64,000 nucleotides of DNA from Vibrio gallaecicus (GTDB taxonomy: Bacteria > Pseudomonadota > Gammaproteobacteria > Enterobacterales > Vibrionaceae), in assembly GCF_024347495.1 (NCBI RefSeq), contig NZ_AP025491.1, positions 310,001-374,000 of the forward strand. Direction: 5' to 3'. The notes under the pieces are model-generated. The model ran no database searches. It worked only from the letters and a program-made list of their open reading frames with translations, and had not been told where the DNA came from. Of the stretch, positions 17,505 to 26,786 are shown one piece after another. Every line of letters starts with the position of its first letter. Position 1 is the first letter of the stretch. The position numbers and the translations under genes were made by a program.

Positions 17505-17960
17505 ATGATTCGCCCATCTATAGAAGCAGATATCCGTACCATTTTAGATATTTGGCTTAACGCATCTATTAAGGCGCATGATTTTGCCGCCGCTGATTTT
17601 TGGCAATCACAAGTCGATAATATGCGGGATATCTACCTGCCAGCGTCACAGAACTTTGTTTTTGAATTAGACTCAGATGTCGTCGGTTTCTATTCTTTGT
17701 ACGAAAATACTTTAGCGGCCATCTTTGTATCACCAGAGATCCAAAGGAAAGGGATTGGTAAACAACTAATAGCCCATGCCAAGGCACAAGTTGAAAATGG
17801 TAAAACCGACGAAAAAGAAGAACAAAAACTGATATTAAATGTTTATGCTGAGAATGAAGCCAGCTTTAATTTTTACTTATCTCAAGGCTTTGAAGTTGAG
17901 AACCAGCATAAGTGCGAGCATACAGGTTGCTTGGAATATACGATGAAATTGAAAAATTAA
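17505..17960 (+). CDS. GNAT-family N-acetyltransferase (YiaC-like)
   Basis: 151 residues with the acetyl-CoA binding motif QRKGIGKQL (about 85-93) and the following helix and C-terminal beta strands (INV/NEASFNFYLSQGF). The N-terminal stretch IRPSIEADIRTILDIWLNASIKAHDF and the AAIFVSPEIQRKG block resemble E. coli YiaC, a protein lysine acetyltransferase, but the acceptor is not determinable. Divergent from the MATE gene; own promoter region of about 160 bp. Confidence 0.85.
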   Translation: MIRPSIEADIRTILDIWLNASIKAHDFAAADFWQSQVDNMRDIYLPASQNFVFELDSDVVGFYSLYENTLAAIFVSPEIQRKGIGKQLIAHAKAQVENGKTDEKEEQKLILNVYAENEASFNFYLSQGFEVENQHKCEHTGCLEYTMKLKN

Positions 17961-18089
17961 TGAGTATGGTGGTGAAAAGGTAAGTAATAAAAGGAGGGTG
18001 TGCTGAGAAGAATTAAGCGTATCTTTCTGTATTCATAGATACTACATTGCTTACTTTTACATTTGCTATCACCAAACAAGGAAGAGCCA

Positions 18090-18599
18090 TTGGATATCGT
18101 TAAACTGCTTGAGAAGTCAATGTCAATGGATGAATCCAGTTGGCAAAGGCACTCTAACCCTTGGAGTGTTTATTCCCGGTTTACTCTTTTGCCACTCCTG
18201 TCTCTGGCTTTTTGGTCTAGGGATTGGATAGGTGTGTATTCGATTATCCCTATCTTGATGTCATTTCTGTGGGTATGGGTCAACCCTCGTTTATTCAACG
18301 CTCCTAAAACCACCAATAATTGGGCTTCCATGGCAACCTTTGGTGAGCGTATTTATTTGAATCGAAATGTAGAAACTATCCCAGAGCATCATGTAAAGCC
18401 TATCTTAGTGTTGAAATCTTTAACTGGAATTGGCTTACCTATATTCATTTATGGGTTGTGGGCTTTAGACCTAGGCTTAGTCTTGGTTGGAAACCTGTGG
18501 ATTATGGTTTTTAAGGCTTGGTTTGTAGATAGGATGGTATGGCTATACCTTGATATGAAAAGTACTAAAGCTGAGTATGAACAGTGGCTTAAACTTTAA
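18090..18599 (+). CDS. DUF6653-like small membrane protein
   Basis: About 169 residues from the TTG at 18090, chosen because AGGAAG stands 6 bases upstream; another TTG at 18063 would add 9 residues. It opens with a short soluble segment with DESSWQRHSNPWSVYSR, the part that made me think of DUF6653. Two to four hydrophobic segments (about 33-60, 105-145) follow. Function unknown. Lies just upstream of the copper cluster but before its regulated promoter, so it is probably not part of it. Confidence 0.65.
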   Translation: MDIVKLLEKSMSMDESSWQRHSNPWSVYSRFTLLPLLSLAFWSRDWIGVYSIIPILMSFLWVWVNPRLFNAPKTTNNWASMATFGERIYLNRNVETIPEHHVKPILVLKSLTGIGLPIFIYGLWALDLGLVLVGNLWIMVFKAWFVDRMVWLYLDMKSTKAEYEQWLKL

Positions 18600-18647
18600 C
18601 TTATAGTTATTAAATTAGTCTTTCTCATTTTATTTCCTTCGTTTCGC

Positions 18648-18678
18648 TTGACCTTCCCCCTAGGGTAACCTTTACACT
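18648..18678 (+). promoter_or_regulatory. MerR-family (CueR-like) promoter of the copper cluster
   Basis: A -35 box TTGACC (18648-18653) and a -10 box TACACT (18673-18678) are separated by 19 bp. This over-long spacer is the mark of MerR-family activated promoters. The spacer holds the CueR-type dyad, ACCTTCCCCC opposite GGGTAACCTT. CueR, which senses Cu(I), Ag(I) and Au(I), is the expected regulator. No cueR gene is in the window. Confidence 0.75.
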
Positions 18679-18703
18679 CACGCCGTAATTTTAAAGGTTA
18701 GTT

Positions 18704-19189
18704 ATGACAAACACACTCCGAACAACTTGGATTACCGTGTTCAGCATTATCGTAATGTTGATGTCTAGCTATACCTCAAGTTCACCGGTAATGATGCTTG
18801 ATATGATGCCTCCCCAAGCCATGGCTAGTATGATGAGCGATTGCCACCTCCCAGATAGCTTGGATAATTATCAAGCTGGTACTTCTTTTATATCCCAGGC
18901 AAAAGATCATCATTCTTCAATGTTAGCTAAGAGTGATCATGCTCATCATGATGCTAATTCTCAAAGCTCAAGTGAAAACAAAGCCAGTCACCATTGTCAG
19001 GGAGCCTCTGATACTGTGCATACTTGCTGTATGTCGGTTTGCTCTTCTGTTTCATGGCCACTGAATACTTTCTATGTTCCTTTTGAATTATCCCCTTCGC
19101 TAGCACAATACCAACCTTTGGTTATTGGCCATAAAGTCTCGCGTATTCAAACCCTGCTACGCCCACCTTCAGAATCTATCTATATCTAA
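18704..19189 (+). CDS. His/Met/Cys-rich exported protein heading the copper cluster
   Basis: 161 residues. An N-terminal hydrophobic signal-like segment (about 8-25) is followed by a Met-rich stretch, many His residues (DHHSSMLAKSDHAHHDANS, SHHCQG) and the Cys-rich VHTCCMSVCSSVSW. The composition suggests binding of soft metals such as Cu(I)/Ag(I) in the periplasm. It is the first gene behind a CueR-type promoter and precedes the CusC-like gene by 82 bp. It may be a metal chaperone or sensor peptide. I do not recognise a named family with certainty. Confidence 0.7.
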   Translation: MTNTLRTTWITVFSIIVMLMSSYTSSSPVMMLDMMPPQAMASMMSDCHLPDSLDNYQAGTSFISQAKDHHSSMLAKSDHAHHDANSQSSSENKASHHCQGASDTVHTCCMSVCSSVSWPLNTFYVPFELSPSLAQYQPLVIGHKVSRIQTLLRPPSESIYI

Positions 19190-19271
19190 AAAATAGAGCT
19201 ACATCAGAGAACTGATCTGATTTAGCCGATCTTTTATGAGCGTTATTTAACGCTAGATATGGACAATCATT

Positions 19272-20798
19272 GTGATTATACATCCCAAAAATGCAGTGCT
19301 TTCTTTGAGCATGAGCATCATGGCGGCTGTTATGCCTGCCATTTTATATTCGAATAGTGCTTTCGCTGGCGAGAACCTTACGGTGTACGAAACTTACAAT
19401 TCAAATCAGCAACTCAAGATTCTTATTGAGATGGCGTTATCTCATGACGCCAGTAGAAAACAGTACTTTTCTCAATCGCAAGCGATGCGAGAGTCTGGTG
19501 TTGCCAGTGCAACCTTGATGGATCCGAAACTGAAAGTAGGTTTTGGAGGGCTGCCTGTTGAGTCATTTAAGTTTGATGAAGACCCAATGACCAATATTTC
19601 AGTGGGTTTAATGCAGCAATTCGAACGTGGTTCGACACTGGACTTGAATCGGAAAAAGGCGAATCAGCAAGCCAATGTTGTCGACCATCAAGTTCAAGTT
19701 CGTGAATATGAAATTGCAAATAACATGACTCAACTATGGCTAGAACTTGGCTATCTTCAGCATGCTGCGCTTCTCATTACAGAAACCCAAAGTCTGATGG
19801 TTGAGATGGAGCAGTATGTTAAAACCAATTATTCAATCGGTAAGAGTGAAGCGCAGGATTTACTGAATACTCAGCTTCAGGTGAATAAGCTTGATGAAAA
19901 GTTGCAAGCTAACCAACAAATGCAACAACGAGTGGTTGCACAGCTGTCTGAATGGCTAGGTGACAAATGGTTGGGTGCTAAGCGGTTCGATGACAATCGG
20001 TACAATTCATCTTCCTTGAGCCAAGTCAGCTTTGAATTGGATTGGGGACTCTTAGATTCACGCCTGAAAAATAATACCAGTGATACGCAGTTTTACGCGC
20101 TGCTCAATCAACACCCTATGGCTCAAATGGCCGATGCCACCATCTCGGCAAATCGCACGAAGGTGGAAGTTGCAGAACAAGCGTTCACGCCACAATTTGG
20201 TGTTGAAGTGATGTATGCCTACCGTCAAGCCGACAACATGATGGGCGAGCCTGCTTCTGATTTACTCAGTGCTTACCTGACTATGGATATCCCGTTATTC
20301 ACCGATAACCGACAAGATAAAACCCTCACCGCTGCTCAATACCAAGTGGGCGCTTCGCAATATCAAAAAGATGCGCTGTTGGCACAAATGAATGCCCAAG
20401 TGAATGTTTTGATGAATGATAAAACGAATTTGATGGAGCGGATTGAACGATATCAAGATCGATTAATCCCACAATCTCAGGCGCGTATTGCCGCTGTAGA
20501 AAGGGGCTACCAGAATAATACCGCTCAGTTTGGTGATGTGATCACTGCCGCGACAGATGAGCTGGCACTAAAAATTGAACTGACACGCCTCATTACCGAT
20601 CTGAACCAAACCAATAGCAAACTAGCCTCGTTACTTGGTGGTTTCGAATATCAAGTGTCCAGCCCTTCTGATCTATCCCTAGATCAAGCTCAATATCCAA
20701 ATCACATTCAATACTCCAATCGCGTTCAATACTCAAATATCACTCGATACTCAAATAGCATTCAAAAGAAGAACGACACTAATAAGGACATCAAATGA
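19272..20798 (+). CDS. TolC-family outer-membrane channel of the Cu/Ag efflux system (CusC-like)
   Basis: 508 residues with an N-terminal signal peptide from a GTG start (MSIMAAVMPAILYSNSAFA, cleavage after Ala). The body has the two OEP repeats of TolC-like channels, with ASVTL-like DPKLKVGFGGLPVESF and VAEQAFTPQFGVEVMYAYRQ, long helices and Gln-rich coiled segments. No lipobox, unlike E. coli CusC. The C-terminal tail carries four repeats of a six-residue QYSNxx motif. It overlaps the adaptor gene by 4 bases. Confidence 0.87.
   Translation: MIIHPKNAVLSLSMSIMAAVMPAILYSNSAFAGENLTVYETYNSNQQLKILIEMALSHDASRKQYFSQSQAMRESGVASATLMDPKLKVGFGGLPVESFKFDEDPMTNISVGLMQQFERGSTLDLNRKKANQQANVVDHQVQVREYEIANNMTQLWLELGYLQHAALLITETQSLMVEMEQYVKTNYSIGKSEAQDLLNTQLQVNKLDEKLQANQQMQQRVVAQLSEWLGDKWLGAKRFDDNRYNSSSLSQVSFELDWGLLDSRLKNNTSDTQFYALLNQHPMAQMADATISANRTKVEVAEQAFTPQFGVEVMYAYRQADNMMGEPASDLLSAYLTMDIPLFTDNRQDKTLTAAQYQVGASQYQKDALLAQMNAQVNVLMNDKTNLMERIERYQDRLIPQSQARIAAVERGYQNNTAQFGDVITAATDELALKIELTRLITDLNQTNSKLASLLGGFEYQVSSPSDLSLDQAQYPNHIQYSNRVQYSNITRYSNSIQKKNDTNKDIK
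20691..20762. repeat. In-frame 18-bp tandem repeat, four units, in the CusC-like tail
   Basis: Units encode QYPNHI, QYSNRV, QYSNIT and RYSNSI. The period is 18 bp, so the repeat keeps the frame and copy number can change without inactivating the gene. It lies in the C-terminal extension beyond the OEP domain. Confidence 0.75.
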
Positions 20799-22612
20799 GC
20801 ACATTTAAAACGGCAAGCCTTGCTTTAGTTATTGGTGGGGTTCTGGGCTACGGAGTGAATACCTATTTCACTGGTATGAGTCACGGCATGATAGGGATGT
20901 CTCAAAGCAACCAGACACAAAACAAACCGGCAGAAAATGATGAACCGCTGTACTGGGTTGCACCAATGGATCCGAATTACAAGCGCGATAAACCCGGGCA
21001 GTCGCCAATGGGAATGGATTTGATCCCGGTATATGCGGAAGACACGAATGGGGAAGATGATAAACCCGGGACGATAAAGATCGATCCTTCGGTAGAAAAC
21101 AACCTTGGGGTGAAAACCGCTACTGTTTCTAGAGAGGTGCTTTCACCATTGATTGATACGGTTGGCTACATCGCTTTTGATGAAAGCCAACTATGGCAGA
21201 TCAATGTGCGCATTTCTGGTTGGGTAGAAAAGCTTCATATCAACGCAGTTGGCGAACAGGTAAAAAAAGGAGAAGTTCTGTTTACTCTTTATTCTCCTGA
21301 ATTAGTTAAGGCGCAAGAAGAGCTAATTAGTGCTTACAAAACTAACCGTAAGGGAATGATTAAAGGGGCGACTGATAGGCTCGCAACTTTAGGAGTCGAC
21401 CGCGGTCAAATCAAGGCGATTGCGCGTAAAGGAAAAGCCTCACAAACCATTGAGGTCAAAGCGCCCGCAGACGGTGTTATTGCAAGCCTTAATATCCGTG
21501 AAGGTGGTTATCTTTCTCCTGCTCAAGCGGTGATCAGCGCGGGACCACTTGATGAAGTTTGGGTCGATGCTGAAGTATTTGAGCGTCAGTCTCACTGGAT
21601 CAAAAAAGGCAATTTGGCATCAATGACGCTAGATGCATTACCTGATGGAGAGTGGAAGGGAGAGGTGGATTATGTCTATCCGATTCTTGACCCTAAAACT
21701 CGAACATTGCGTGTTCGATTACGTTTTTCTAATCCTATGGGTCAACTTAAACCCAATATGTTTGCTAACGTCACCTTAAAGCCGGTGACAAATAATGAAG
21801 TATTGACGATACCTCGGTCGTCTGTGATTCGCTCTGGAGGCATCACCAGAGTAGTTATTGCGGAAGGAAATGGAAAGTATCGCTCTGCCCGTATTGAGAT
21901 TGGACGTGAGGCAGCGAATAACGTTGAGGTATTAAGCGGTTTAAAACAGGGAGACAGCATTGTGACGTCTGCTCACTTCATGCTGGATTCCGAATCTAGC
22001 CAGTCTGCAGATCTTTCTCGCATCAACGGAGTTGAAGATCCAATTGACACGGCTTGGGCGAAAGGGGAAATCACTGATGTGATGGCAGGTCACCGAATGC
22101 TGACAATTAATCATCAACCTGTTCCTGAGTGGAATTGGCCTGGCATGGTGATGAATTTCAGCGTTGCAGAAGGTGTTGATTTTGAACCATTTAAGCTAGG
22201 GCAAACTCTTGAATTTGAAATGCAGAAAGGTGAATCAGGGCAGTATGACATTGTGGATTATAAGCCGCTATCTAGGTCACAGACCGGTAAACCTCAAGCC
22301 ATAAACGAAGTTTGGATAAACGGTGAAATCAGCATGCTGATGGCTGATTTTGGGATGATCACGTTAAACCACCAAGCGGTTTCTGAATGGGATTGGACAT
22401 CTGGAGAGATGAATTTCTCGGTCGGAGATGCAGTTAAGTTATCTGACTTTCAAGAGGGGCAAAAGGTTCGCTTTTTAGTTGAAAAGCAAGGTTCAGAGTT
22501 CTCTTTGAAAATGCTAGAGCTTAAATCTCTAGAGACTATTGATAATAAAAAAGGTACAGCGAGCAAAAAAGCTATTACCACATTACAACTAGGCGAGGTG
22601 GACAATGATTAA
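20795..22612 (+). CDS. CusB-like metal-efflux adaptor with metal-binding domain and two fused CusF-like domains
   Basis: 605 residues. N-terminal signal anchor (about 5-22), heavy-metal-binding domain with YWVAPMDPNYKRDKPGQSPMGMDLIPVY (residues 53-80), then the membrane-fusion core with lipoyl halves, hairpin and barrel (about 100-400). Residues about 418-490 and 504-578 are two CusF-like domains. The first has the full ligand set His440, Trp448, Met451, Met453. The second has His526, Trp534 and Met539, but Gly537 in place of the first Met. Four-base overlap with the upstream gene and 8-base overlap with the downstream gene. Confidence 0.92.
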   Translation: MSTFKTASLALVIGGVLGYGVNTYFTGMSHGMIGMSQSNQTQNKPAENDEPLYWVAPMDPNYKRDKPGQSPMGMDLIPVYAEDTNGEDDKPGTIKIDPSVENNLGVKTATVSREVLSPLIDTVGYIAFDESQLWQINVRISGWVEKLHINAVGEQVKKGEVLFTLYSPELVKAQEELISAYKTNRKGMIKGATDRLATLGVDRGQIKAIARKGKASQTIEVKAPADGVIASLNIREGGYLSPAQAVISAGPLDEVWVDAEVFERQSHWIKKGNLASMTLDALPDGEWKGEVDYVYPILDPKTRTLRVRLRFSNPMGQLKPNMFANVTLKPVTNNEVLTIPRSSVIRSGGITRVVIAEGNGKYRSARIEIGREAANNVEVLSGLKQGDSIVTSAHFMLDSESSQSADLSRINGVEDPIDTAWAKGEITDVMAGHRMLTINHQPVPEWNWPGMVMNFSVAEGVDFEPFKLGQTLEFEMQKGESGQYDIVDYKPLSRSQTGKPQAINEVWINGEISMLMADFGMITLNHQAVSEWDWTSGEMNFSVGDAVKLSDFQEGQKVRFLVEKQGSEFSLKMLELKSLETIDNKKGTASKKAITTLQLGEVDND

Positions 22613-25600
22613 TGCCATTATTCGCTGGTCTATTGGAAATCGATTTTTAGTCATCATTGCGACAATAGCCATTGTTTTTGGTGGCTTGTATAGCGTTAAA
22701 AATACACCTGTCGATGCTATTCCTGATCTCTCTGATGTTCAGGTAATCATAAAAACGAGTTATCCGGGGCAAGCGCCACAGGTCGTTGAAGATCAAGTGA
22801 CCTACCCATTAACGACAGCGATGCTAGCTGTACCAGGTGCAGAAACCGTGCGTGGTTATTCGTTTTTTGGTGATTCGTATGTCTACATTATTTTTGATGA
22901 TGATACCGATATGTACTGGGCAAGATCTCGCGTTTTAGAGTATCTAAGCCAAGTAGCACCCAAGCTCCCTTCTAATGCTAAACCTACATTAGGTCCTGAT
23001 GCGACTGGTGTGGGGTGGGTATACAGCTATGTGTTGCAAGATAAAACAGGCAAACATGATTTAGCTGAACTTCGTAGCTTACAAGATTGGTTCTTAAAGT
23101 ATGAACTGCAAACGGTCGCGGGCGTATCGGAAGTTGCGACGGTGGGTGGCATGGTTAAGCAGTACCAAGTGCAAATCGACCCCGCTAAATTACGTGCTTA
23201 TGACTTAACACTTCAGCAAGTTAACAGCGCAATTAAAAACGGTAATCAGGAAACAGGCGCTTCGGTAGTGGAAATTGCTGAGGCTGAACACATGGTTCGC
23301 ACTACCGGTTATCTGACCAGCATTGAAGACATTCAATCCTTACCACTGAAAGTAACGGAGAAAGGAACACCACTTTTATTAGGGGACATCGCAGACATTA
23401 ATCTTGGACCACAAATGCGCAGAGGAATCTCTGAACTTAATGGCGAAGGTGAAGCCGTAGGTGGTGTAATTGTGATGCGATTTGGTGAGAACGCTAGTGA
23501 GGTGATTGATTCCGTCAAAACCAAACTAGCAGAGCTGCAACGCGGCTTACCTGAAGGTGTAGAAATTGTCGCAACTTACGATCGTTCAACCCTGATTGAT
23601 TCTGCAGTCGAAAATCTTTGGAAAAAACTGGCAGAAGAGTTCATCGTCGTTGCCATCGTGTGCGCACTTTTCTTGTTCCATATTCGTTCTTCTATGGTTA
23701 TTGCTCTGAGCTTACCTGTCGGTATTTTAGGGGCATTCATTGTTATGCATTGGCAAGGAATTAACGCCAATATTATGTCTCTTGGTGGTATTGCGATTGC
23801 GATTGGAGCCATGGTCGATGGTGCGATAGTCATGATAGAGAATGTGCATAAGCATATCGAAAGGACACCGCTAACAGATAAAAACCGTTGGCAAGTGATT
23901 GGTAAAGCAGCAGAAGAAGTGGGAGCACCTTTGTTCTTCTCTCTGATAATCATCACATTAAGCTTTGTTCCTGTATTTGCCTTAGAAGGGCAAGAAGGCA
24001 AGATGTTTTCACCGCTTGCGTTTACTAAGACGTATGCAATGGCTGCATCTGCAGGTTTGGCGATTACGCTTGTGCCAGTTCTCATGGGCTATTTCATCCG
24101 AGGAAAAGTACTTCCAGAGCATAAAAACCCGGTAAACCGTGGTTTAGTGGCACTGTACAAACCACTGTTGAACTTAAGCTTGAAGTACCCAAAAGTGATG
24201 ATTGTATTAGCAATTGGGCTAATGGCTTCAGCGTATTATCCAGTAAGTAAGCTTGGCAGTGAATTCATCCCACCATTGGATGAAGGCGATCTTATGTATA
24301 TGCCAACCACATACCCAGGGATCTCTATTGGTAAGGCGCGAGAACTCCTGCAACAAACGAATAAGCTGATTATGACTGTGCCGGAGGTTGAAACTGCATG
24401 GGGAAAAATTGGCAGGGCTGAAACTGCAACCGATCCTGCGCCTTTGACCATGATTGAAACCGTTATTCAGTTCAAGCCGCGTGAACAATGGCGTGAAGGC
24501 GTGACGGCTGAATCATTGCGTAAAGAGTTTGATGAACTTATTCAATTCCCTGGGCTAACCAATGCGTGGGTAATGCCGATAAAAACACGTATCGATATGT
24601 TGGCTACGGGTATTAAAACCCCGATTGGTATCAAGATAGCCGGTCCTGATTTAACAGTTATCGAAGGTATTGGGGCTCAAATTGAACCAATCCTTAACAA
24701 TGTGACGGGAACGGCTTCTGTTTATGCTGAGCGAGTCGCTGGTGGGCGTTACGTCACCATCGATATCAAGAGACGTTCAGCAGCTCGTTATGGTCTGAAT
24801 ATTCAAGATGTCCAGCAAGTCATCTCTACAGCAGTGGGCGGTATGAATGTGGGTGAAACTGTGGAAGGCTTAGAACGCTACCCAATCAATGTTCGTTACC
24901 CGCAAGATTACCGTGACTCAGTCGTTAAACTGCAAAACTTACCTTTGGTGACTCCCAATGGTGCACGAATCGCGTTGGCTGATGTGGCGGACATTCGCTA
25001 TGAAGACGGGCCTCCAATGATCAAGACTGAAAATGCTCGACCGAATGGTTGGGTATTTGTCGACATTGATGGACGTGATTTGGGGTCTTACGTGGTAGAA
25101 GCGCAGAAGGCAGTGGCGGATCAATTGGAGCTTCCAGCTGGCTACTCTCTGGTGTGGTCCGGTCAATATGAATATATGGAACGCGCAAAAGAACGCTTGA
25201 GTGTGGTCGTGCCTATTACTGTTGCCATCATTATGCTGCTGCTTTATCTGAGTTTTCGTCGAGTGGGAGAAGTCATGATCATCATGCTCACTTTGCCACT
25301 CGCGATGGTCGGTGGTTTGTGGTTGATGCATTTATTGAACTTCAATTTTTCAATCGCAGTTGGGGTTGGTTTTATTGCGCTTGCTGGAGTGGCTGTTGAA
25401 ATCGGTGTCATCATGCTGGTCTATCTCAACCAAGCTTGGCATTACAAAAAACTTGATGCTGCTGAGTCACAAACAAGGCTTGAACAAGGCGATCTAATTG
25501 ATGCCATTCGCGAAGGCGCTGGTCTACGAGTTCGCCCTGTGATGATGACAGTTCTGACGGTGATTATTGGGTTGATTCCCATTATGTACGGTGAAGGTAC

Positions 25601-25772
25601 AGGCTCAGAAGTCATGCAACGAATCGCTGCGCCAATGATCGGCGGTATGGCTTCGGCATTAATACTCACGCTGCTGGTGCTACCCGCACTATTCATGCTC
25701 TGGAAACAGCGAGAAATGAGCGGCTCTCACGACATCGAAGATACATCAACAGTATCGAAGGTAATTCAATAA
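22605..25772 (+). CDS. CusA-like heavy-metal efflux RND permease
   Basis: 1055 residues, HME-RND family. It has the family N-terminus (IIRWSIGNRFLVIIATIAIVF), the helix-4 motif GAMVDGAIVMIENVHKHIE, and the C-terminal VEIGVIMLVYLNQAW. The periplasmic Met-bearing segments MIETVIQF and NAWVMPIKTRIDMLATGIKTP correspond to those that pass Cu(I)/Ag(I) in CusA. It exports monovalent copper and silver from periplasm and cytoplasm. Close in gene order and overlap with the adaptor. Confidence 0.94.
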   Translation: MINAIIRWSIGNRFLVIIATIAIVFGGLYSVKNTPVDAIPDLSDVQVIIKTSYPGQAPQVVEDQVTYPLTTAMLAVPGAETVRGYSFFGDSYVYIIFDDDTDMYWARSRVLEYLSQVAPKLPSNAKPTLGPDATGVGWVYSYVLQDKTGKHDLAELRSLQDWFLKYELQTVAGVSEVATVGGMVKQYQVQIDPAKLRAYDLTLQQVNSAIKNGNQETGASVVEIAEAEHMVRTTGYLTSIEDIQSLPLKVTEKGTPLLLGDIADINLGPQMRRGISELNGEGEAVGGVIVMRFGENASEVIDSVKTKLAELQRGLPEGVEIVATYDRSTLIDSAVENLWKKLAEEFIVVAIVCALFLFHIRSSMVIALSLPVGILGAFIVMHWQGINANIMSLGGIAIAIGAMVDGAIVMIENVHKHIERTPLTDKNRWQVIGKAAEEVGAPLFFSLIIITLSFVPVFALEGQEGKMFSPLAFTKTYAMAASAGLAITLVPVLMGYFIRGKVLPEHKNPVNRGLVALYKPLLNLSLKYPKVMIVLAIGLMASAYYPVSKLGSEFIPPLDEGDLMYMPTTYPGISIGKARELLQQTNKLIMTVPEVETAWGKIGRAETATDPAPLTMIETVIQFKPREQWREGVTAESLRKEFDELIQFPGLTNAWVMPIKTRIDMLATGIKTPIGIKIAGPDLTVIEGIGAQIEPILNNVTGTASVYAERVAGGRYVTIDIKRRSAARYGLNIQDVQQVISTAVGGMNVGETVEGLERYPINVRYPQDYRDSVVKLQNLPLVTPNGARIALADVADIRYEDGPPMIKTENARPNGWVFVDIDGRDLGSYVVEAQKAVADQLELPAGYSLVWSGQYEYMERAKERLSVVVPITVAIIMLLLYLSFRRVGEVMIIMLTLPLAMVGGLWLMHLLNFNFSIAVGVGFIALAGVAVEIGVIMLVYLNQAWHYKKLDAAESQTRLEQGDLIDAIREGAGLRVRPVMMTVLTVIIGLIPIMYGEGTGSEVMQRIAAPMIGGMASALILTLLVLPALFMLWKQREMSGSHDIEDTSTVSKVIQ

Positions 25773-25911
25773 TCGAAGTCGATTTAATCACAAAACCAGT
25801 TCAATCACTGGCCAAGAGTCATTGAACCAAACAAATTTGAATATACAGCCCTTGAGCATGGCACTGTTTTAAAACTGTGTTCAGGGCATTATAAATAACT
25901 AAGGAAGTACC

Positions 25912-26475
25912 ATGAACAAAACACTTATTGCTATAGCCCTAACATTTGTGACCTCAACAGCCTTTGCTGAAATGAACCACGCGAATATGGACCATAGCAA
26001 TGTAGATCAAAGCGATATGGATCATTCGACTATGGAAATGGGGAAAATGGATCATTCCAATATGATGATGGACCACTCTAATATGATGAACATGGAAGGA
26101 ATGTCTGAGGTAGGAATGCCCGCAAAAGGCGCAAAACCCGATAAAGTCGTCCATGTGATATTAAGCGATGATATGAAAATTACCTTTAAGAAAGAGGTAA
26201 ATATTGAACCCAATGATGTGGTGCAATTCGTTGTAATGAATACAGGTAAGATTGACCATGAGTTTTCGATTGGATCGATGAAAGAGCAGATAATGCATCG
26301 CGAGATGATGAAAAGTATGGGAAATCATGAGCATGATTCTGGAAGTACAGTGACAGTCAAACCGGGTAAAGCAAAGCAGATGCTTTGGCACTTCCATGGG
26401 GATAAAAATGTTGAGTTTGCTTGTAACATTCCAGGGCATGCAGAAGCAGGAATGGTAAAGAAAATCGTTATTTAG
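25912..26475 (+). CDS. Met/His-rich cupredoxin (plastocyanin-like copper protein)
   Basis: 187 residues. Signal peptide (cleavage after AFA, about residue 19), a low-complexity Met/His domain (20-65) with repeats of MDHSN, and a C-terminal cupredoxin domain (about 78-187). Type-1 copper ligands are His116 (KIDHEF), Cys171, His176 and Met181 in FACNIPGHAEAGM. It would hold periplasmic copper; similar proteins occur beside Cu efflux genes as CopI-like copper-resistance proteins. It stands 140 bp behind the CusA-like gene and could share its transcript or have its own promoter. Confidence 0.85.
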   Translation: MNKTLIAIALTFVTSTAFAEMNHANMDHSNVDQSDMDHSTMEMGKMDHSNMMMDHSNMMNMEGMSEVGMPAKGAKPDKVVHVILSDDMKITFKKEVNIEPNDVVQFVVMNTGKIDHEFSIGSMKEQIMHREMMKSMGNHEHDSGSTVTVKPGKAKQMLWHFHGDKNVEFACNIPGHAEAGMVKKIVI

Positions 26476-26551
26476 CCTGTATCGATGCTTAGCCAGATCG
26501 CAAGCTAGCTAGATAAAAAGCTAACGATTTTTAACCGAGACTTAAACCAAG

Positions 26552-26576
26552 AGCCTCTAATTCGTTAGGGGCTTTG
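26552..26576 (+). terminator. Terminator after the copper cluster
   Basis: AGCCTCTAA and TTAGGGGCT form a nine-base stem with one G-T pair around a TTCG tetraloop, followed by TTTG. It marks the end of the copper cluster. The rest of the 311-bp gap to the sigma factor is AT-rich and shows no gene. Confidence 0.65.
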
Positions 26577-26786
26577 TAGTTCAGTAGAGTATATTTTCAG
26601 TATTTTGCGTCTTTTATTAGCGATTTTCGTCTAGTCAAAGTAACCAATAAATATTGAATAATGGTGGTGTAAATATTATCAGGGCAGTAAACCATCACCG
26701 AATCAAATGCTTTTTACTTTAAAGTTTTTTATAATTCCACTAGTATCGAAATATAGTGATAGAGTATCGAAATTGAGGTAAAAGCT

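Noticed and set aside
23576..24085. Minus-strand frame of 169 codons inside the CusA-like gene
   Set aside because: It is antisense to a strongly conserved permease; no ribosome site.
25954..26154. His-rich minus-strand frame opposite the cupredoxin gene
   Set aside because: It mirrors the Met/His repeat of the real gene and has no other support.
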